Origin: Cliona cf. orientalis
Lineage: Eukaryota; Porifera; Demospongiae; Clionaida; Clionaidae
DNA length: 64,000 bases
NCBI GenBank assembly: GCA_963930775.1
Contig: OZ005706.1
Location: forward strand, 7,122,428 to 7,186,427
Direction of reading: 5' to 3'
Below are positions 11,301 through 22,916 of this stretch, in pieces (position 1 is the stretch's first letter; the number at the start of each line of letters is the position of its first letter). A program made the translations under genes and the position numbers. The notes beneath the pieces are model-generated. The model had not been told where the DNA came from. It worked only from the letters and a program-made list of their open reading frames with translations, and made no database searches.

Positions 11301-13704
11301 ACTTGCATACACTAGTATGCATGTGTACCCTGTAGCTATATACTTTGCCAAACTGACAATACTGTAACCACTGCATGCAGGGGCGGGCCAGGATCATGGG
11401 GGGCAGCTAATCCCCCCTCCCCTTTCCAGGGAAATAATAATTTGTAGCATCTTGCATCATTCTGCTGTGCTTGGTTAAATAGGCAGCTTTAGCACCCTCC
11501 CTTCAACTAATGAATCTTGATCCGACTACAAAATGTAGCTAGAAACCTATTAAATTTGTAAGGTGAAATGATCAGCATCTCTGGCTGTCGTCTCATTCAC
11601 GGCAATGATGCACATGGGCATGGCCACTTGAAAACTTATTACAGGACCCCTACTTGATATACTGGATCCGCCCCTGCACTAGATTTACAAATCATTGTTT
11701 GGGTGGGCCTAAGTGAGCCTAAATGATACATCTACATCCAGCATGCAGTCTATACTATTGTAAAAACTTGATGGAGCTCAAGTCTGCACTCAGCTGATGG
11801 TCCAACTATCATGATCACACTGAGTTTTTCTTATCGAGTTACTGTCATAGCCACTCAGGCTCGCCCCACTATAATAATATACAGGCCCTACATGATACTA
11901 TAGTCTTTACTTTGTGTGCATGACTATAGGTGATGCTGAGTTGTTATCGATGGCTGCTGGACTGGCTGTGGGCAAACCTGGGGATACTGCCTCCATCAGT
12001 GCTGACTCAGCACTAGGGAGGAGTAGTGTTATCACTGGCACTACAGCCGGAGTGACACAGTTCAGTGAGGTGAGTCAGATCACTGACTGCTACTGGTCTG
12101 GGCTGTTCTAATGTCCCATATTCCATTCCCAGGATCTGGTGGACAGAGAATTAAGTGATCTTGGAATGGGAATAGGACATGGTATAGCTGGCGCATCAAC
12201 TATAGGTGATGCTGAGTTGTCATCGATGGCTGCTGGACTGGCTGTTGGCAAACCTGGGGATACTGCCTCCATCAGTGCTGACTCAGCACTACGGAGGAGC
12301 AGCGTTAGCACTGGCAGTACAGCCGGAGTGACACAGTTCAGTGAGGTGAGTCAGATCACTGACTGCTACTGGTCTGGGCTGTTCTAATGTTCCATATTCC
12401 ATTCCCAGGATCTGGTGGGCAGAGAATTAAGTGATCTTGGAATGGGAATAGGACATGGTATAGCTGGTGCATCAACTATAGGTGATGCTGAGTTATCATC
12501 GATGGCTGCTGGACTGGCTGTGGGCAAACCTGGGGATACTGCCTCCATCAGTGCTGACTCAGCACTACGGAGGAGCAGCGTTAGCACTGGCAGTACAGCC
12601 AGAGTGACACAGTTCAGTGAGGTGAGTCAGATCACTGACTGCTACTGGTCTGGGCTGTTCTAATGCTCCATATTCCATTCCCAGGATCTGGCGGGCAGAG
12701 AATTAAGTGATCTTGGAATGGGAATAGGACATGGTATAGCTGGCGCATCAACTGAAAATGATCTATTCCAAGTGTCATGCAGGGGAGACTTGAAGAAAGT
12801 AAAAGAACTAATTGAGGAAAAGCAATTTGATCCACTACAGAAAAAAGGCCATTTCGAAGCCAATATTCTTCACTGTTCATCTCGATATGGACAGCTAGGA
12901 GTGCTAAGATATTTCATTGAGGAAAGGGGATGTAGTCCAGCAAGTCAAGATAATCGAGCATGGACACCTCTTCATTATGCAGCATCTGGTAAACATTTGG
13001 ATATAGTCCACTATTTGGTAGTTAAGCAACAAATGGATCCACAGTGTTGTGCTAACAATGGCGATACTCCACTACATGCTGCTTCTCAGGGTGGGGACAT
13101 TAATGTCGTGAGATATCTCATGAATGAACTAACCAACTTTCTTCCACTCAAAGACATAGTCATTATCAGAGGCAGTCTAGGAAGAACTCCTATTCACCAC
13201 GCGGCTTTGCATGGACATTTGGAATTAGTTAGGTTCTTCATCGCTGACTTAAACTGTGACCCTAATAGTGCTTTACCTGTTATGTATCAGAGAAGGATTA
13301 CTGGAGTTGGAGGTAGAATTGCCCTTCATTCTGCTGCCCAACGAGGGCATTTGCAAGTTGTCAAATACTTAGTAGAACAGTGTAACTGTAATCCATCATA
13401 CTTGGATAAGAAAAGAGTGACACCGCTGCACCTTGCAGCTCAAGATGGTCATTTTAAGGTAGTGCAGTACCTCACCCTGGAGCAGCACTGTGACCCACTA
13501 TGTAGAGCCAAGAATAACAACACTCCTCTTCATTTAGCTGCCTTATGTGGCCGCCTTCATCTTGTTAGATTCTTCGTTGAAGTGCTCCATTGTCCTCCTG
13601 ACATTAGAGGATGGTGCAACACGACACCACTGGAACAAGCACGTATCCTAGATCACCGCCATGTTGTACAATATTTAGAAACCATTCGTGCTAGATTTAA
13701 GTGA
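8327..13704 (+). CDS. 2A-leader Death / unnamed domain / ankyrin protein, unit II, intact (1174 aa)
   Basis: Ten exons: 8327-9020, 9099-9149, 9216-9494, 9553-9636, 9742-10502, 10564-10633, 11930-12069, 12133-12345, 12409-12621 and 12685-13704. All are GT-AG and in phase, giving 1174 codons. Residues 1-231 are a basic, hydrophobic leader with likely membrane segments near 52-66, 80-91 and 125-155 and a repeated KLLAVV motif; it ends in SGDVELNPGP. Ribosome skipping before the last proline would free the rest. The Death domain is at about 249-341, the unnamed domain at about 385-620, then three copies of a linker module, then about nine ankyrin repeats (850-1170). The ATG at 8327 is the first in the frame. 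Exon 10564-10633 is cut by a retrotransposon remnant, but a GT at the junction keeps the frame. A membrane/cytosol dual product is inferred. Confidence 0.85.
8963..9019 (+). other. 2A-type ribosome-skipping signal of unit II
   Basis: Residues 224-231 read DVELNPGP, preceded by RQRLILSG. This meets the established 2A consensus D[VI]ExNPGP, with skipping between the final glycine and proline. The exon ends one base after the proline codon, so the downstream product would begin Pro-Asn-Gly-Gln-Glu, directly ahead of the VDDTVFE Death leader. Confidence 0.85.
10634..11157 (+). mobile_element. Retrotransposon-tail insertion in linker exon of unit II
   Basis: Unit VII carries GACAGC followed directly by AAAAACACATGTGAG (46366-46378). 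In unit II the same two pieces are separated by 10634-11157, which ends in a run of about 14 A. The first ~140 bases end in CCCATGC..TACGCATAAAG...ATAG, like the 3' tail of the non-LTR element at 41820-41870. The remainder (10790-11140) is unrecognised. The insertion splits the ancestral exon. A GTAAGG right at the left junction now serves as donor in the same phase. Confidence 0.7.
11158..11377. other. Intron remnant downstream of the insertion
   Basis: This begins with the displaced end of the ancestral linker exon (AAAAACACATGTGAGTTAG) and continues as intron, similar to 46373-46480 of unit VII. No other feature is seen. Confidence 0.5.
11378..11676. mobile_element. MITE with CAGGGGCGG termini
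   Basis: The left end CAGGGGCGGGCCAGGATC and the right end GGATCCGCCCCTG are inverted copies. The interior has no coding potential. It lies in the long intron before the first linker exon of unit II. A clear target duplication was not seen. Confidence 0.6.
12133..12684 (+). repeat. Two tandem 276-bp exon+intron copies in unit II
   Basis: Exons 12133-12345 and 12409-12621 are each 213 bases, followed by 63-base introns, and are nearly identical. Each fuses two modules that are separate exons in units I and VII: DLVDRELSDLGMGIGHGIAG, then GDAELSSMAAGLAV. The former splice acceptor CTATAG|GTGATGC is now read through as coding (ACT ATA GGT GAT GCT). The duplication therefore joined an ankyrin-exon head to a linker exon. 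Confidence 0.9.
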
Positions 13705-14427
13705 ACTGTATTTTAATAATATCCATCACTGTACATAATTCGTGAAAATTTTTTGTTGTTCATTTTGTGCGAAGTGACAAATCTTTTTATGCAAAGTTTA
13801 TCTGTACTAATTTATAATTTAAAAGCGAATACATAGTGCACACTTGAAGTATTGTTACATGAAATTTCTAACACAAATTGAAAATTTTGCAAAGAAATTA
13901 ATTTGAATTACGATAATATTCTAAGATTTTCATTTTAAATGATTGATTTATATGCAACCACAAGTTATCCACAAGTGTAGAGTGAAAGAGAGAGAGAGAA
14001 GAGCAACTTGAAGTTTCAAGTCATGTTATCATAATATATATAGGTTCTAGTCTAGATTTCATGCATTACCTGGATTGGATGGTTTTATCATTATTAATAA
14101 TGTTTTCATCACTTTCTAGGATCTCCCAATCTTCAAAAAAAGAACCCTGCATGGAATGGGGTCTGGGAATAAGACTATGCCCAGGCAGAGAGGCTAATTT
14201 GCAAGGGTTAATTCCTAACATGGAGGACGTGTGTTCCACACATCAAAGCTATCCTCGTTTTCAAGGATCAGCTAATGACATCATATATACATGAATTTCT
14301 AAGCTTAAGGTGAAAAAAGTATTCATGAATCCCAAAAAGAATAGCAAGTACACTATATCAACGCGAGATTATAATAGTGGATCACTTAAAAGAAACATCG
14401 TACATTGTTGTTTAATGATACTGTTCA
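13705..14427. other. Spacer after unit II
   Basis: AT-rich 3' flank of unit II, then from about 14040 the repeated block also found at 1430-1545 and 53860-53960. No gene is supported; the open frame at 14061-14294 is not conserved in the other copies. Confidence 0.5.
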
Positions 14428-14967
14428 CTATGTACTAACGTTTGAGCTAGATGGAGTACCTTCACTGGCTTGTAGTGAGTCCAGTGGTTGCACTATGCTG
14501 AGAATATCAGTGATGGGCTTGGCTACCACATAGGGAGTCTTGTAGGACACACAGGGCTTGAGCTGGAGGGAAGGAAGGAGGGAGAGAGGGAAAGAGAGAC
14601 ACTAAGATAAAGTTTTGACCTCTTTCAAACTTCCTGATAATGCAAGTAGATACCTCAAATCCATCCAAATTTGGTACTACAATTTCTAGTATTCTGTGCT
14701 TGGTGATAATAACTCCACCTTGTTCATGTTGTTGAGCATAGCAGTATTAAAATTTAATGCTAATAATGCAATTTATACTACTGTAATCACTGTTTCTTGT
14801 GTGTTATCCAGTGCCTTTATAATTAGTTCCTCTACCTGCAGGAGAGAGTAAGATCATGATACACTCGTGAGGGTACGAATTAAGTCCGCGTCTTGTTTCC
14901 TCATTTTAATAGAGGTCATGACCCCTCCAGTGGCTCCTCTGAGAAAGCCTCGGAAAAGACCTGTCAT
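14428..14967 (-). pseudogene. MRPL41: Broken copy of MRPL41 (copy B)
   Basis: All four exon regions of the intact copy at 1651-2214 can be found in the same order. Exon 1 has insertions that destroy the MTSKRG frame and its donor. Exon 2 carries a 6-base insertion and an in-frame TAA where the intact copy reads TGRH. Exon 4 has lost about 9 bases. It precedes the leader of unit III, just as the intact copy precedes unit I. Confidence 0.8.
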
Positions 14968-15719
14968 CACCTACACGATTGAGGTAAAATCACCTTCAGG
15001 GAGCAAAGGAAATGTTCCATAACCTACCATGATGGACATGGCATGCAACTGTTTTATGAAAAAGGGTCGTCAGAGTTGCTAGCATGGATAGCTATTCCCA
15101 GGCAGCTAATCTCGCAAGCCACACCTCTGAAGGGTGTGGCTTGCGAGACAATCTGAGCTGATCTGCCAGCTAGGCAAAAATTCTATAATTTGTGCTGGGA
15201 GTACAGTCGCGCTTTGCTAGTACATAGTTCTGAAACGTCGTGTGTGTGTGTTTATAGTACTACCAATCAGTTGACGCAGAACAAAAATGGCTCAAGAAAT
15301 CGATGATCTTCTCTCCAAGGCTGACGACACAAGTTTTGGTGAGTATCACGCAAGCTGAGCCACACCCTATGCATGCTATGATAATTACTTGATAGATAAT
15401 TATTTTATCTAAATTTTTCACAGTGGAAGATGATTGGAATGTGGTATTTGAAGAGTGCAGTCCACTAGCCTCCAAGTGGCAGCAGCTCAGTGCCTTCCTT
15501 GGCCTCAAGCTGTCGATTATCGTCGGATCGTATAAAGAGTGTAGACATGGCTAGATTTAAGATGAAAAGGTGGTTATTTTCCTAACCAAGAACCTGTTTC
15601 CGTGGTTCTCGGGGTTCCTTAAAGTCACATGTTTAGGTATGCTGGATTCATGGCAATAAGTAAATCATTTGATTAGTGCTATATCATTAAAGTATGTAAG
15701 CCTAGGAATTTCCGTGTAA

Positions 15720-16456
15720 TGGTTCTCTTTGTGGTTCCTAGAGGTTCTGGTAGGTTCTCACTGGTTCTTAGAGGTTCCTAGTGATTCTTGTAGGTTCTTA
15801 GTGGTTATCATAGTCATAGGTTCTTAGTGGTTCCTAGTGGTTCTTGGTGTTTCTCGTAGGTTCTTAGTGGTTCTCACTGGTTCTTAGAGGTTCTTGTAGG
15901 TTCCTAGTGGTTCTTAGTGGTTATCATAGGTTCTTAGTAGTTCTCAGTGGTTCTTAGAGGTTCCTAGTGGTTCTTGGTGGTTCTCGTAGGTTCTTAGAGG
16001 TTCTCGGTGGTTCTTGGTGGTTCTCGTGGGTTCTTAGAGGTTCTCGGTGGTTCTCAGTGGTTCTTAGAGGTTCTCGGTGGTTCTTAGAGGTTCTCGGTGG
16101 TTCTTGATGGTTCTTAGAGGTTCTCGGTAGTTCTCGGTGGTTCTTAGAGGTTCCTAGTGGTTCTTGGTGGTTCTCGTAGGTTCTTAGAGGTTCTCACTGG
16201 TTCTAATAGGTTCTCACTGGTTCTTAGAGGTTCTTGTAGGTTCTTAGAGGTTCCTAGTGGTTCTTGGTGGTTCTCATAGGTTCTTAGAGGTTCTCACTGG
16301 TTCTAATAGGTTCTCACTGGTTCTTAGAGGTTCTTGTAGGTTCTTAGAGGTTCCTAGTGGTTCTTGGTGGTTCTTGTAGGTTCTTAGTGGTTCTCAGTGG
16401 TTCTTAGAGGTTCTCGTAGGTTCTTGGTGGTTCTCACTGGTTCTTAGAGGTTCTCA
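15720..16456. repeat. GGTTCTTAG/GGTTCTCGG minisatellite
   Basis: About 70 imperfect 9- to 10-base units of the type GGTTCTTAGA and GGTTCTCGGT. Single units of the same kind sit near the left end (15600-15625) and, inverted, near the right end (18735-18765) of the surrounding transposon. The array probably grew from the element's own subterminal repeats. Confidence 0.85.
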
Positions 16457-18022
16457 CTGCTGACACTCCGTCAGGACCACTGGATTTGGTTGTGTCCAGA
16501 GATGACAAGAGGTCGAAGACTTCTTCTTCAGTACAGAGGTTGTCCTCAAGGTGATCAGTGATGTTGGAACGCAAAGAGGCAATAGGAGGTAGCGAGGTAT
16601 TAAAACAGGAGTGAAAGAAAGAATTCAACATATTAGCTTTGTCAAAGTCTTTGGTTGCTGTAGTGTCCCCTTGGATGAGAGTTGGTACAGAGAGGTGGGG
16701 AGTTTTTGACAGGAACTTGATTGCCTTCCAGAAACTCTTGGGATCTCTTGGGTTGAGCTTTTGGAAGTAGTCTTTGCGGCTCGGAGGTCTGCAAGTGTTC
16801 TGTTGCGGTGAACTTTGTATTTTCTGAAGTTGCCTGATGACTTGGCTCTCTTAAATAGCAGATTCTTTTTCTTAATCGAATTAATTAACTGTTTAGTCAA
16901 CCAGGGCAGGTTGTGTCTAGACTTCAGAAAACAGTTGGGTATATATTGCTCCATTATTAGCATGAATTGGTTTAACCAGTTTTCACAAGCAACATTGATG
17001 TCGTCAGACATAATAGAGTTCCAGTCAAAGCTGTCTATGGCTTCACAGGCTCCGTCCCAGTTTGCATACAAGTATCGCCAGATTTTACGGCCCTTGTTCT
17101 TAAATCTGTGTTTTCCAAATTTCTTGTTGATTGTTGCAACAACACCGTAATGGTCAGATGTAGACAATGGAGGGACAGTTTCACACCTGTGCACTAACGT
17201 AGCTTCGTTAGAGAACAGAAGATCGATTGTTGAGGAAGAATTTTCGTGGTGGACACGTGTGGGACCTGGAACATGCTGGAATAAACTGTGCAGTGACACA
17301 AATGAGTGAAGTGTGTGATACAAGGGATGGGATGCATTAGAATAGTTAACATTAAAGTCTCCCAGAAAAATGAGGTTTGAGAGAGATCCAATACAAATTG
17401 AGTCAAAATAAGAAAGTAACAAGTCAAAAATAAAACTGCCAGAAGAGGGCGGGCGGTAAAAAAGACATAAATTAAGTTTAAAGTTGTTTAACCTGGCTGA
17501 TAAGGTGAGCAGCTCAAGGTGTGGGCCAGAATCAGGGAATAATGATACTGACATACAATTTGTAACATAAATAAGTACGCCACCACCTTGGCGGTTTCTA
17601 TCCTTACGATAAAGTTGGTAGCCTGGGATATCAATCTCGGCTGAGGTAATCTCATTGGAAAGCCAGGTTTCTACAATACAAATTATATGGGGGTGATATG
17701 TTGATACAGATAGAGTAAGGTAGTCGAACTTGGGCAATAAGCTTCTGGCATTGTAGTACAAAATATTAAGATAATTACAATCTATAAAAGAAAATGTTTG
17801 GTCTCTCACGGAGTCAGGTAGTCATTGTTGCTGAGTGGAGGGTGTTAGTACATTGGAGTTAGAACCAGGCTCACCATTCTCTGAGCTTTGAGCAAGAAAT
17901 GCATCAGCGTTGATAGGGGTGGACTCATCAGGCTGATCACTGGGGTTTGCAGTTGCATGATCTGAAGGGCCTGTGGGAGTGAACTCTGGTTTGGATGCTG
18001 TCAGCATTTGCATCATTGACAA
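16434..18022 (-). pseudogene. Non-LTR retrotransposon 5' part (endonuclease, start of reverse transcriptase)
   Basis: The - strand frame 17809-16625 encodes an AP-type endonuclease: NARSLLPKF, ETWLS, the DRN..GGGV.IYV block, FLGDFNVN and STSDHYGV. A frameshift near 16628 leads to the start of the reverse transcriptase (EEVFDLLSSLDTTKSSGPDGVS), which is cut off by the minisatellite at about 16457. A short proline/serine-rich frame at 18022-17822 precedes it. It is truncated at its 3' end, the opposite of normal retrotransposition damage, so it was cut after insertion. It may be the same family as the element at 40347-41880, which keeps the complementary 3' part; this is not proven. Confidence 0.8.
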
Positions 18023-18433
18023 GAGAGCAATTGAAGAAAATCACCCTTTCCTATGACAATATGTGTCATTTGAACAATTTGAAGGTGGAGAGAAGTCCAC
18101 TGCCGTTGCCTGGCAAATTCAGTCACATCTGGATGGATGTGAAGAAGATCATTGATACCCTACACATCGCTAACCACAAAGACAAGACATGCATGCCATG
18201 ATCTGTACAGTCCGGAATTGCTTAAGAAGGAAAACCCAGACATGAACACGATGTGTTGTGAACAAACATTTGCGTGGCTATCGCGTTACAAAAGGATCCT
18301 TTCATCTATGCCCAAAACGCACCATCATTTTTATTTGCATAGAATGGTCAGGAAAAGGAACAGTTACATAGAAAAGTGTTATGCTAATGGACGTAGGCCG
18401 CTACTGCCAAACATTAAACACCCACAGTCTTAG
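17995..18433 (+). pseudogene. KDZ-type transposase C-terminal fragment
   Basis: The frame reads YDNMCHLNNL ... DVKKIIDTLHIANHKDKTC. After a frameshift near 18195 it continues MCCEQTFAWLSRYKRILSS and FYLHRMVRKRN, ending at a TAG (18431-18433). The cysteine/histidine pattern and the EQTFAWLSRYK block match what I know of KDZ (Kyolt/Dileera/Zisupton) transposases. The N-terminal catalytic part is missing, so the copy cannot be autonomous. Confidence 0.65.
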
Positions 18434-18541
18434 TATTAATACAGGCATCATAACTCGCTGTTGTTATTTAAAAGTCAAGGTTTAATCAAAGTTTCAATAA
18501 ACTTACCGTGACAAGTCAAAGTGCGCTACGATCGATTCGGA

Positions 18542-18585
18542 CATAGATGATATAGTACGGACGCGTCCGTACTATATCATCTATG
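18542..18585. repeat. 44-bp perfect palindrome
   Basis: CATAGATGATATAGTACGGA and its exact reverse complement meet at CGCG. The outer 14 bases (CATAGATGATATAG) resemble those of the palindrome at 28098-28157 inside another transposon. Confidence 0.85.
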
Positions 18586-20223
18586 ATTCGGACATCGCGC
18601 GATAGCATGCTATCGGTGCGGTAATGGTCGTTACGTTCCTACGCACGAAGGGGCTGGCCCGCCAGACTAGGTATGGCCATGATATGGGTCGTTCCTAGCA
18701 TATACGGAAAGTATGGGCATAAGTCGGTAATGAGAACCCCGAGAACCCTGAGAACCGGTTCCCGTATCGAACAATTCAACGTTGTCATCTTATATCTGGC
18801 CACTACTGAAAGAGTGATTTCCCCAGCGATAGCCTCGGCTGTTTGAGCGAAGTTCTCAAGGAGTGGATCAAGATGAACTACGACACACAGAGATATGGCA
18901 AACCATCTTGGAAGACTCTACTCAAAGCCATCGCGAAGATTGATAAGCTGCACTTCAGAAGATTGGCAACTGAGCATCAAGGTACATGGCTACTGCTAAA
19001 TGCTAGATTTCATTGTCATTGCATAATTCAATTGTAGCATCTACTACAATGTATGAAGGGACTGTGGCCAATCCCAATGAATCCAATGGTGAGTTTATTC
19101 ACGGTTTAGTGATCAAAAATTCATTATAATAATAATTACTAGGTGCAACTTCAAATGTACCGGAATCATCCATAGTTGGATCTGATTCCAATACCCCCAT
19201 GCTTACCCTTGAACAGAAAGGGAGGGTGTGCTCCGAGTCACAAAGCATGATGTACAAATTCCAAGAGCTTTTCACGGCAACAAGAAAATCACTGTGGGAG
19301 GAGAAGGTCTCCGTTAAGGATCTAGTTCATCATCTGGAATGCCTGGGATCTGTTCAGCCAGCTTACAAGGATATAGGTCAAAGTCCACTGCGATGCCAGC
19401 TACCTGCACTAACTAATGCCAAAAGCGTTGATGATGTCATGTCCGTTATCAAGGACTACTCCCCATTTTTTAACTGTCGTATGTTGGAGCACATCATCAG
19501 CGAGTTTGGCAACAAACAAACCAGAGAGAAACTGATTGAGTACAAGGACAACTTCACCAAGTATGCCAAATGCTGTGTCATCGAGTGTCCATCAGAAGTC
19601 AGTAAAATGAGTGAAGAGGGGTATTCAAATATGATTGTGACATTGGACAATTCATTTGACAATTGCACCGTTAGTCACCTGAACATATTTATCAATGATC
19701 TACGTAATATTCTGAAGATATGTGCACCTCAAGCTCTGTCGCATCTGCCGTGGAAGTGTGATGCTCATCTTTCAATTGCCAACCTCAATCCAGTACACAA
19801 TTTTCAAGACTCCGCTCTCTGAGGAGCAAGAAAGGGCTTTGGCTGATCTAGGTGTTGTGAAGCTCTTTTGTGGTACCTATCATTTCAACAGAAAGGAGAA
19901 CACGGTGAGCTCATGATGATTATAAACGTGTAGGGTTCTCCCCCTGCCTACCGAAATTAACAGTATGGTGGGTAGGCGTGGTTTGGGTGGAGCTTGTAAC
20001 CATATCAATGTAATTTGGATATTGAAGGCATGGAGCATTGGGCTGAAAGAGTCTGGGGAGAGTACTAATATCATGTGACGTGTTTATTACTATGGATGTC
20101 TCTCCTACATTGTATATCGAAGGAGGTTAAAGGAGCCAGACCTACTGATTCTGATGAAGATCCTGAATCTACCAATAGTGAGTGAGCTTCATTACAAACG
20201 TATGCAATTTATATCCCAGGTAA

Positions 20224-21345
20224 GCGCCAGTTATGTTTCATGGGCGCTTACCCGGAACACTACAGTATAATTAACCCTCAACACATGCGCCGCAGGATTA
20301 CGGTAGTCGTTCTGTGTATCTGTCTGTCTTTCTGTCTGTCTGTTAACTCTCTAACTGCAACATACCTCGTTTGCGGGTCTCAAGTATGGTGTTATAATAT
20401 GATTCTCTATGGCGTTTCAAACGCATTTACAGTATAATTGTGTGGATTTCTCTGAAAGTTCTTTGTTCTCCCGTTCTGGCGACCGCTATCTTCCGCCATA
20501 GATCCATCCTTCCACACACCCTGGCAGCTTTTCGATGGACAGAATGAACAACAGTAGACTTCTTTCAAGATAGAAAATAAGTAGTTCCAGCCACAACTCC
20601 TGTAAAGCTACTGCCTGCCTGCCAATAGTCAGCGAAGTAACTGCTTAGCTTCTTGATTTTCCTGCAAGCCACACCCAATGCACTCATCTCTATTTACATG
20701 CAAATAATGCTACCATATACAATATACATTGTACTGCATGCACTTTACAAAAGCACGTATCTAAACTCTGGCCACGTTTAATACTAATACATATATAAAT
20801 GTGCTTGTAGCCTTGTACCCAGACCCTTAATATTGTATTAAATATTTGTGATTTGATTTAAGAGTCATCATGCCTCCAGTCCGCAAGCGGCATCCTAAAT
20901 ATTGTTCCATGGACCACGGTAGAAACCTGTGTGTGTGTGGTGTGGTCATTCTTTTAAAGCAAACCTCCAGTTTATTCCACTGGGAAAAAAGAGAATAGCA
21001 ATAGCAGTGCAGCAACAGAGAGCATCAGAATCAGCAGATGAGATTGCATTGAGGCTAGTGAAAGATAGCACCAGAAAAGCACAAACGCAAGCCTACACAG
21101 GATACAGCTTAGTCTAGTCACCAGACCAGAGATGAGATAAGGAGTTATGCCTTACTCCATCCCCAAATTGGTACGACACCCCTCAAATTCATCAATTTGA
21201 GCTTGACTGAGAAGCATGTGAGCACTCAGAAAATCAATGTAGCCAGCTTGTGCAACAAAATGCCATGCAACGTGCCGAGGATTTTGGGCTCTAGAGATCT
21301 CTAGTATTATTATAGAACTCACATGACTTTCTATGAAGGACATGT
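20224..21345. repeat. Repeat block shared with 30850-32410
   Basis: The block starts with a CGCATGCGCCGCAGGATTACGG segment followed by a CTGT run. It ends near CTCTAGAGATCTCTAG. The same series of segments is found in intron 1 of unit V, where it is interrupted by a MITE and a long TG tract. No protein motif is seen; open frames are short and not shared. It lies in the intron before the linker exon of unit III. Confidence 0.6.
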
Positions 21346-22916
21346 CTACAAGTAGTATAGTTGATATAATTTTTTACCCGTAAGATGAAGATGCAGTGAT
21401 TGAGCAGATTAATTTTTAATAAGCTTCGGAATTTGTGCATCCCTCTTTCACCGTGTATTTATTTCTATATTATCATTAATAGGTGATACTGAGTTGTCAT
21501 CGATGGCTGCTGGACTGGCTGTGGGCAAACCTGTCTCCATCGGTTCTGACTCAGCACTAGGGAGGAGTAGGAGTAGTGTTATCACTGGCACTACAACCAG
21601 ACTGTCACAATTCAGTATGGTGAGTCAGATCACTAACTGCTACTGGTCTGGACTGTTCTAATTAGGGATAGATAAATTACGCCGGCATAATTTTGAGAAT
21701 TTTAGGGCACACAATTGCAAGTAGCTATTAATTGACCTTTATCACAATGCCTGGACTACATAATATTATTATGGACTTGTAAATGGTTGATCAATCAGCT
21801 GGTATCCATTTGCGAATCTGAACACATATAAAATTGAAATGGCTGCACTCTAACTGAGTCTCCACATGAATCATATAATATTATGCATATCGGCATTATA
21901 GTTGTGGGCAATGTACAGGGCCGTAGGAGCCGATCAGACTGGTGAGGCCATGGTCTGACCACTTTCTGGTCAATCTTTTTGGTAAAGGTCATTGGTACTG
22001 TGCATGTGCACCTTGCATGCACCACCAAAGCAATTGTTGTATTATGTGATCACAGTCTCTCTACAGATGACAGGCCTAACCACTGAAAATTTGCTTCCTA
22101 TGGCCCTGATGTATTAGGAATCATAGGTGCACTTCTTGAGCATTATTAGGGATTTTTGAGAATAGCATTATAGGCCAAAAATCATAATTTACCTATACCC
22201 CTAGTTCTAATGTCCCATATTCCATTCCCAGGATCTGGTGGACAGAGAATTAGGTGATCTTGGAATGGGAATGAGACATGGTGTAGCTGGTGCTTTAACT
22301 GAAAATGAACTACATCTAGCATCAGGCAGGGGAGACTTGAAGAAAGTAAAAGAACTCATTGAGGAGAAGCAATTTGATCCACTACAGAAAGAAGGCCGGT
22401 TTGGAATGAATTCTCTTCACTACTCAGCTCAGTTTGGACAGCTTGGAGTGCTAAGATATTTCATCGAAGAGAGGGGATGTAGTCCAGCAAGTCAAGACAA
22501 TCGAGCAATGACACCTCTTCATTATGCAGCAGGTGGTAAACATCTTGATATAGTCCACTATCTGATTGCCGAGCAACAGATGGATCCACTGTGTTGTGCT
22601 GACGATGGCACTACTCCACTACATCTAGCTTCTCAGGCTGGGGACATTAATGTCGTGAGATATCTAGTGAATGAACTAAGTAAGTTTCTTCCACTCAAGG
22701 ACATAGTCACTAGCAGAGGCAAAGATGGAAAACTTCCTATCCACTTTGCTGCCTTATGTGGACATTTCGAGATCATCAAGTATTTCATCATGGACTTAAA
22801 TTGTGATCCTAATATTGCTCTACCTGTTGAGTACCAGGGTAGGACTACTGGACTTGGAGGTAGAATTGCCCTTCATGATGCTGCCCAAGGAGGACATCTG
22901 CACATCATCAAATACT

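Larger units (their letters stand above)
15542..18808. mobile_element. KDZ/Zisupton-like DNA transposon, composite, in Death exon of unit III
   Basis: The element is bounded by an exact 8-bp duplication AAAGAGTG (15534-15541 and 18809-18816). The uninterrupted paralogues have this octamer once. Its ends are imperfect inverted repeats (ATGGCTAGATTTAAGATGA against GTGGCCAGATATAAGATGA), 21 of 29 positions identical. GGTTCTC-type subterminal repeats occur in inverted orientation at both ends. It holds, in order, a GGTTCTTAG minisatellite, a - strand non-LTR retrotransposon piece, and a + strand transposase C-terminal piece. Superfamily assignment rests on the transposase motifs and the 8-bp duplication. 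Confidence 0.8.

Noticed and set aside
15720-16456. A telomere-like array or CRISPR
   Set aside because: The units are contiguous, degenerate 9- to 10-mers without spacers, inside a transposon, and unlike TTAGGG.
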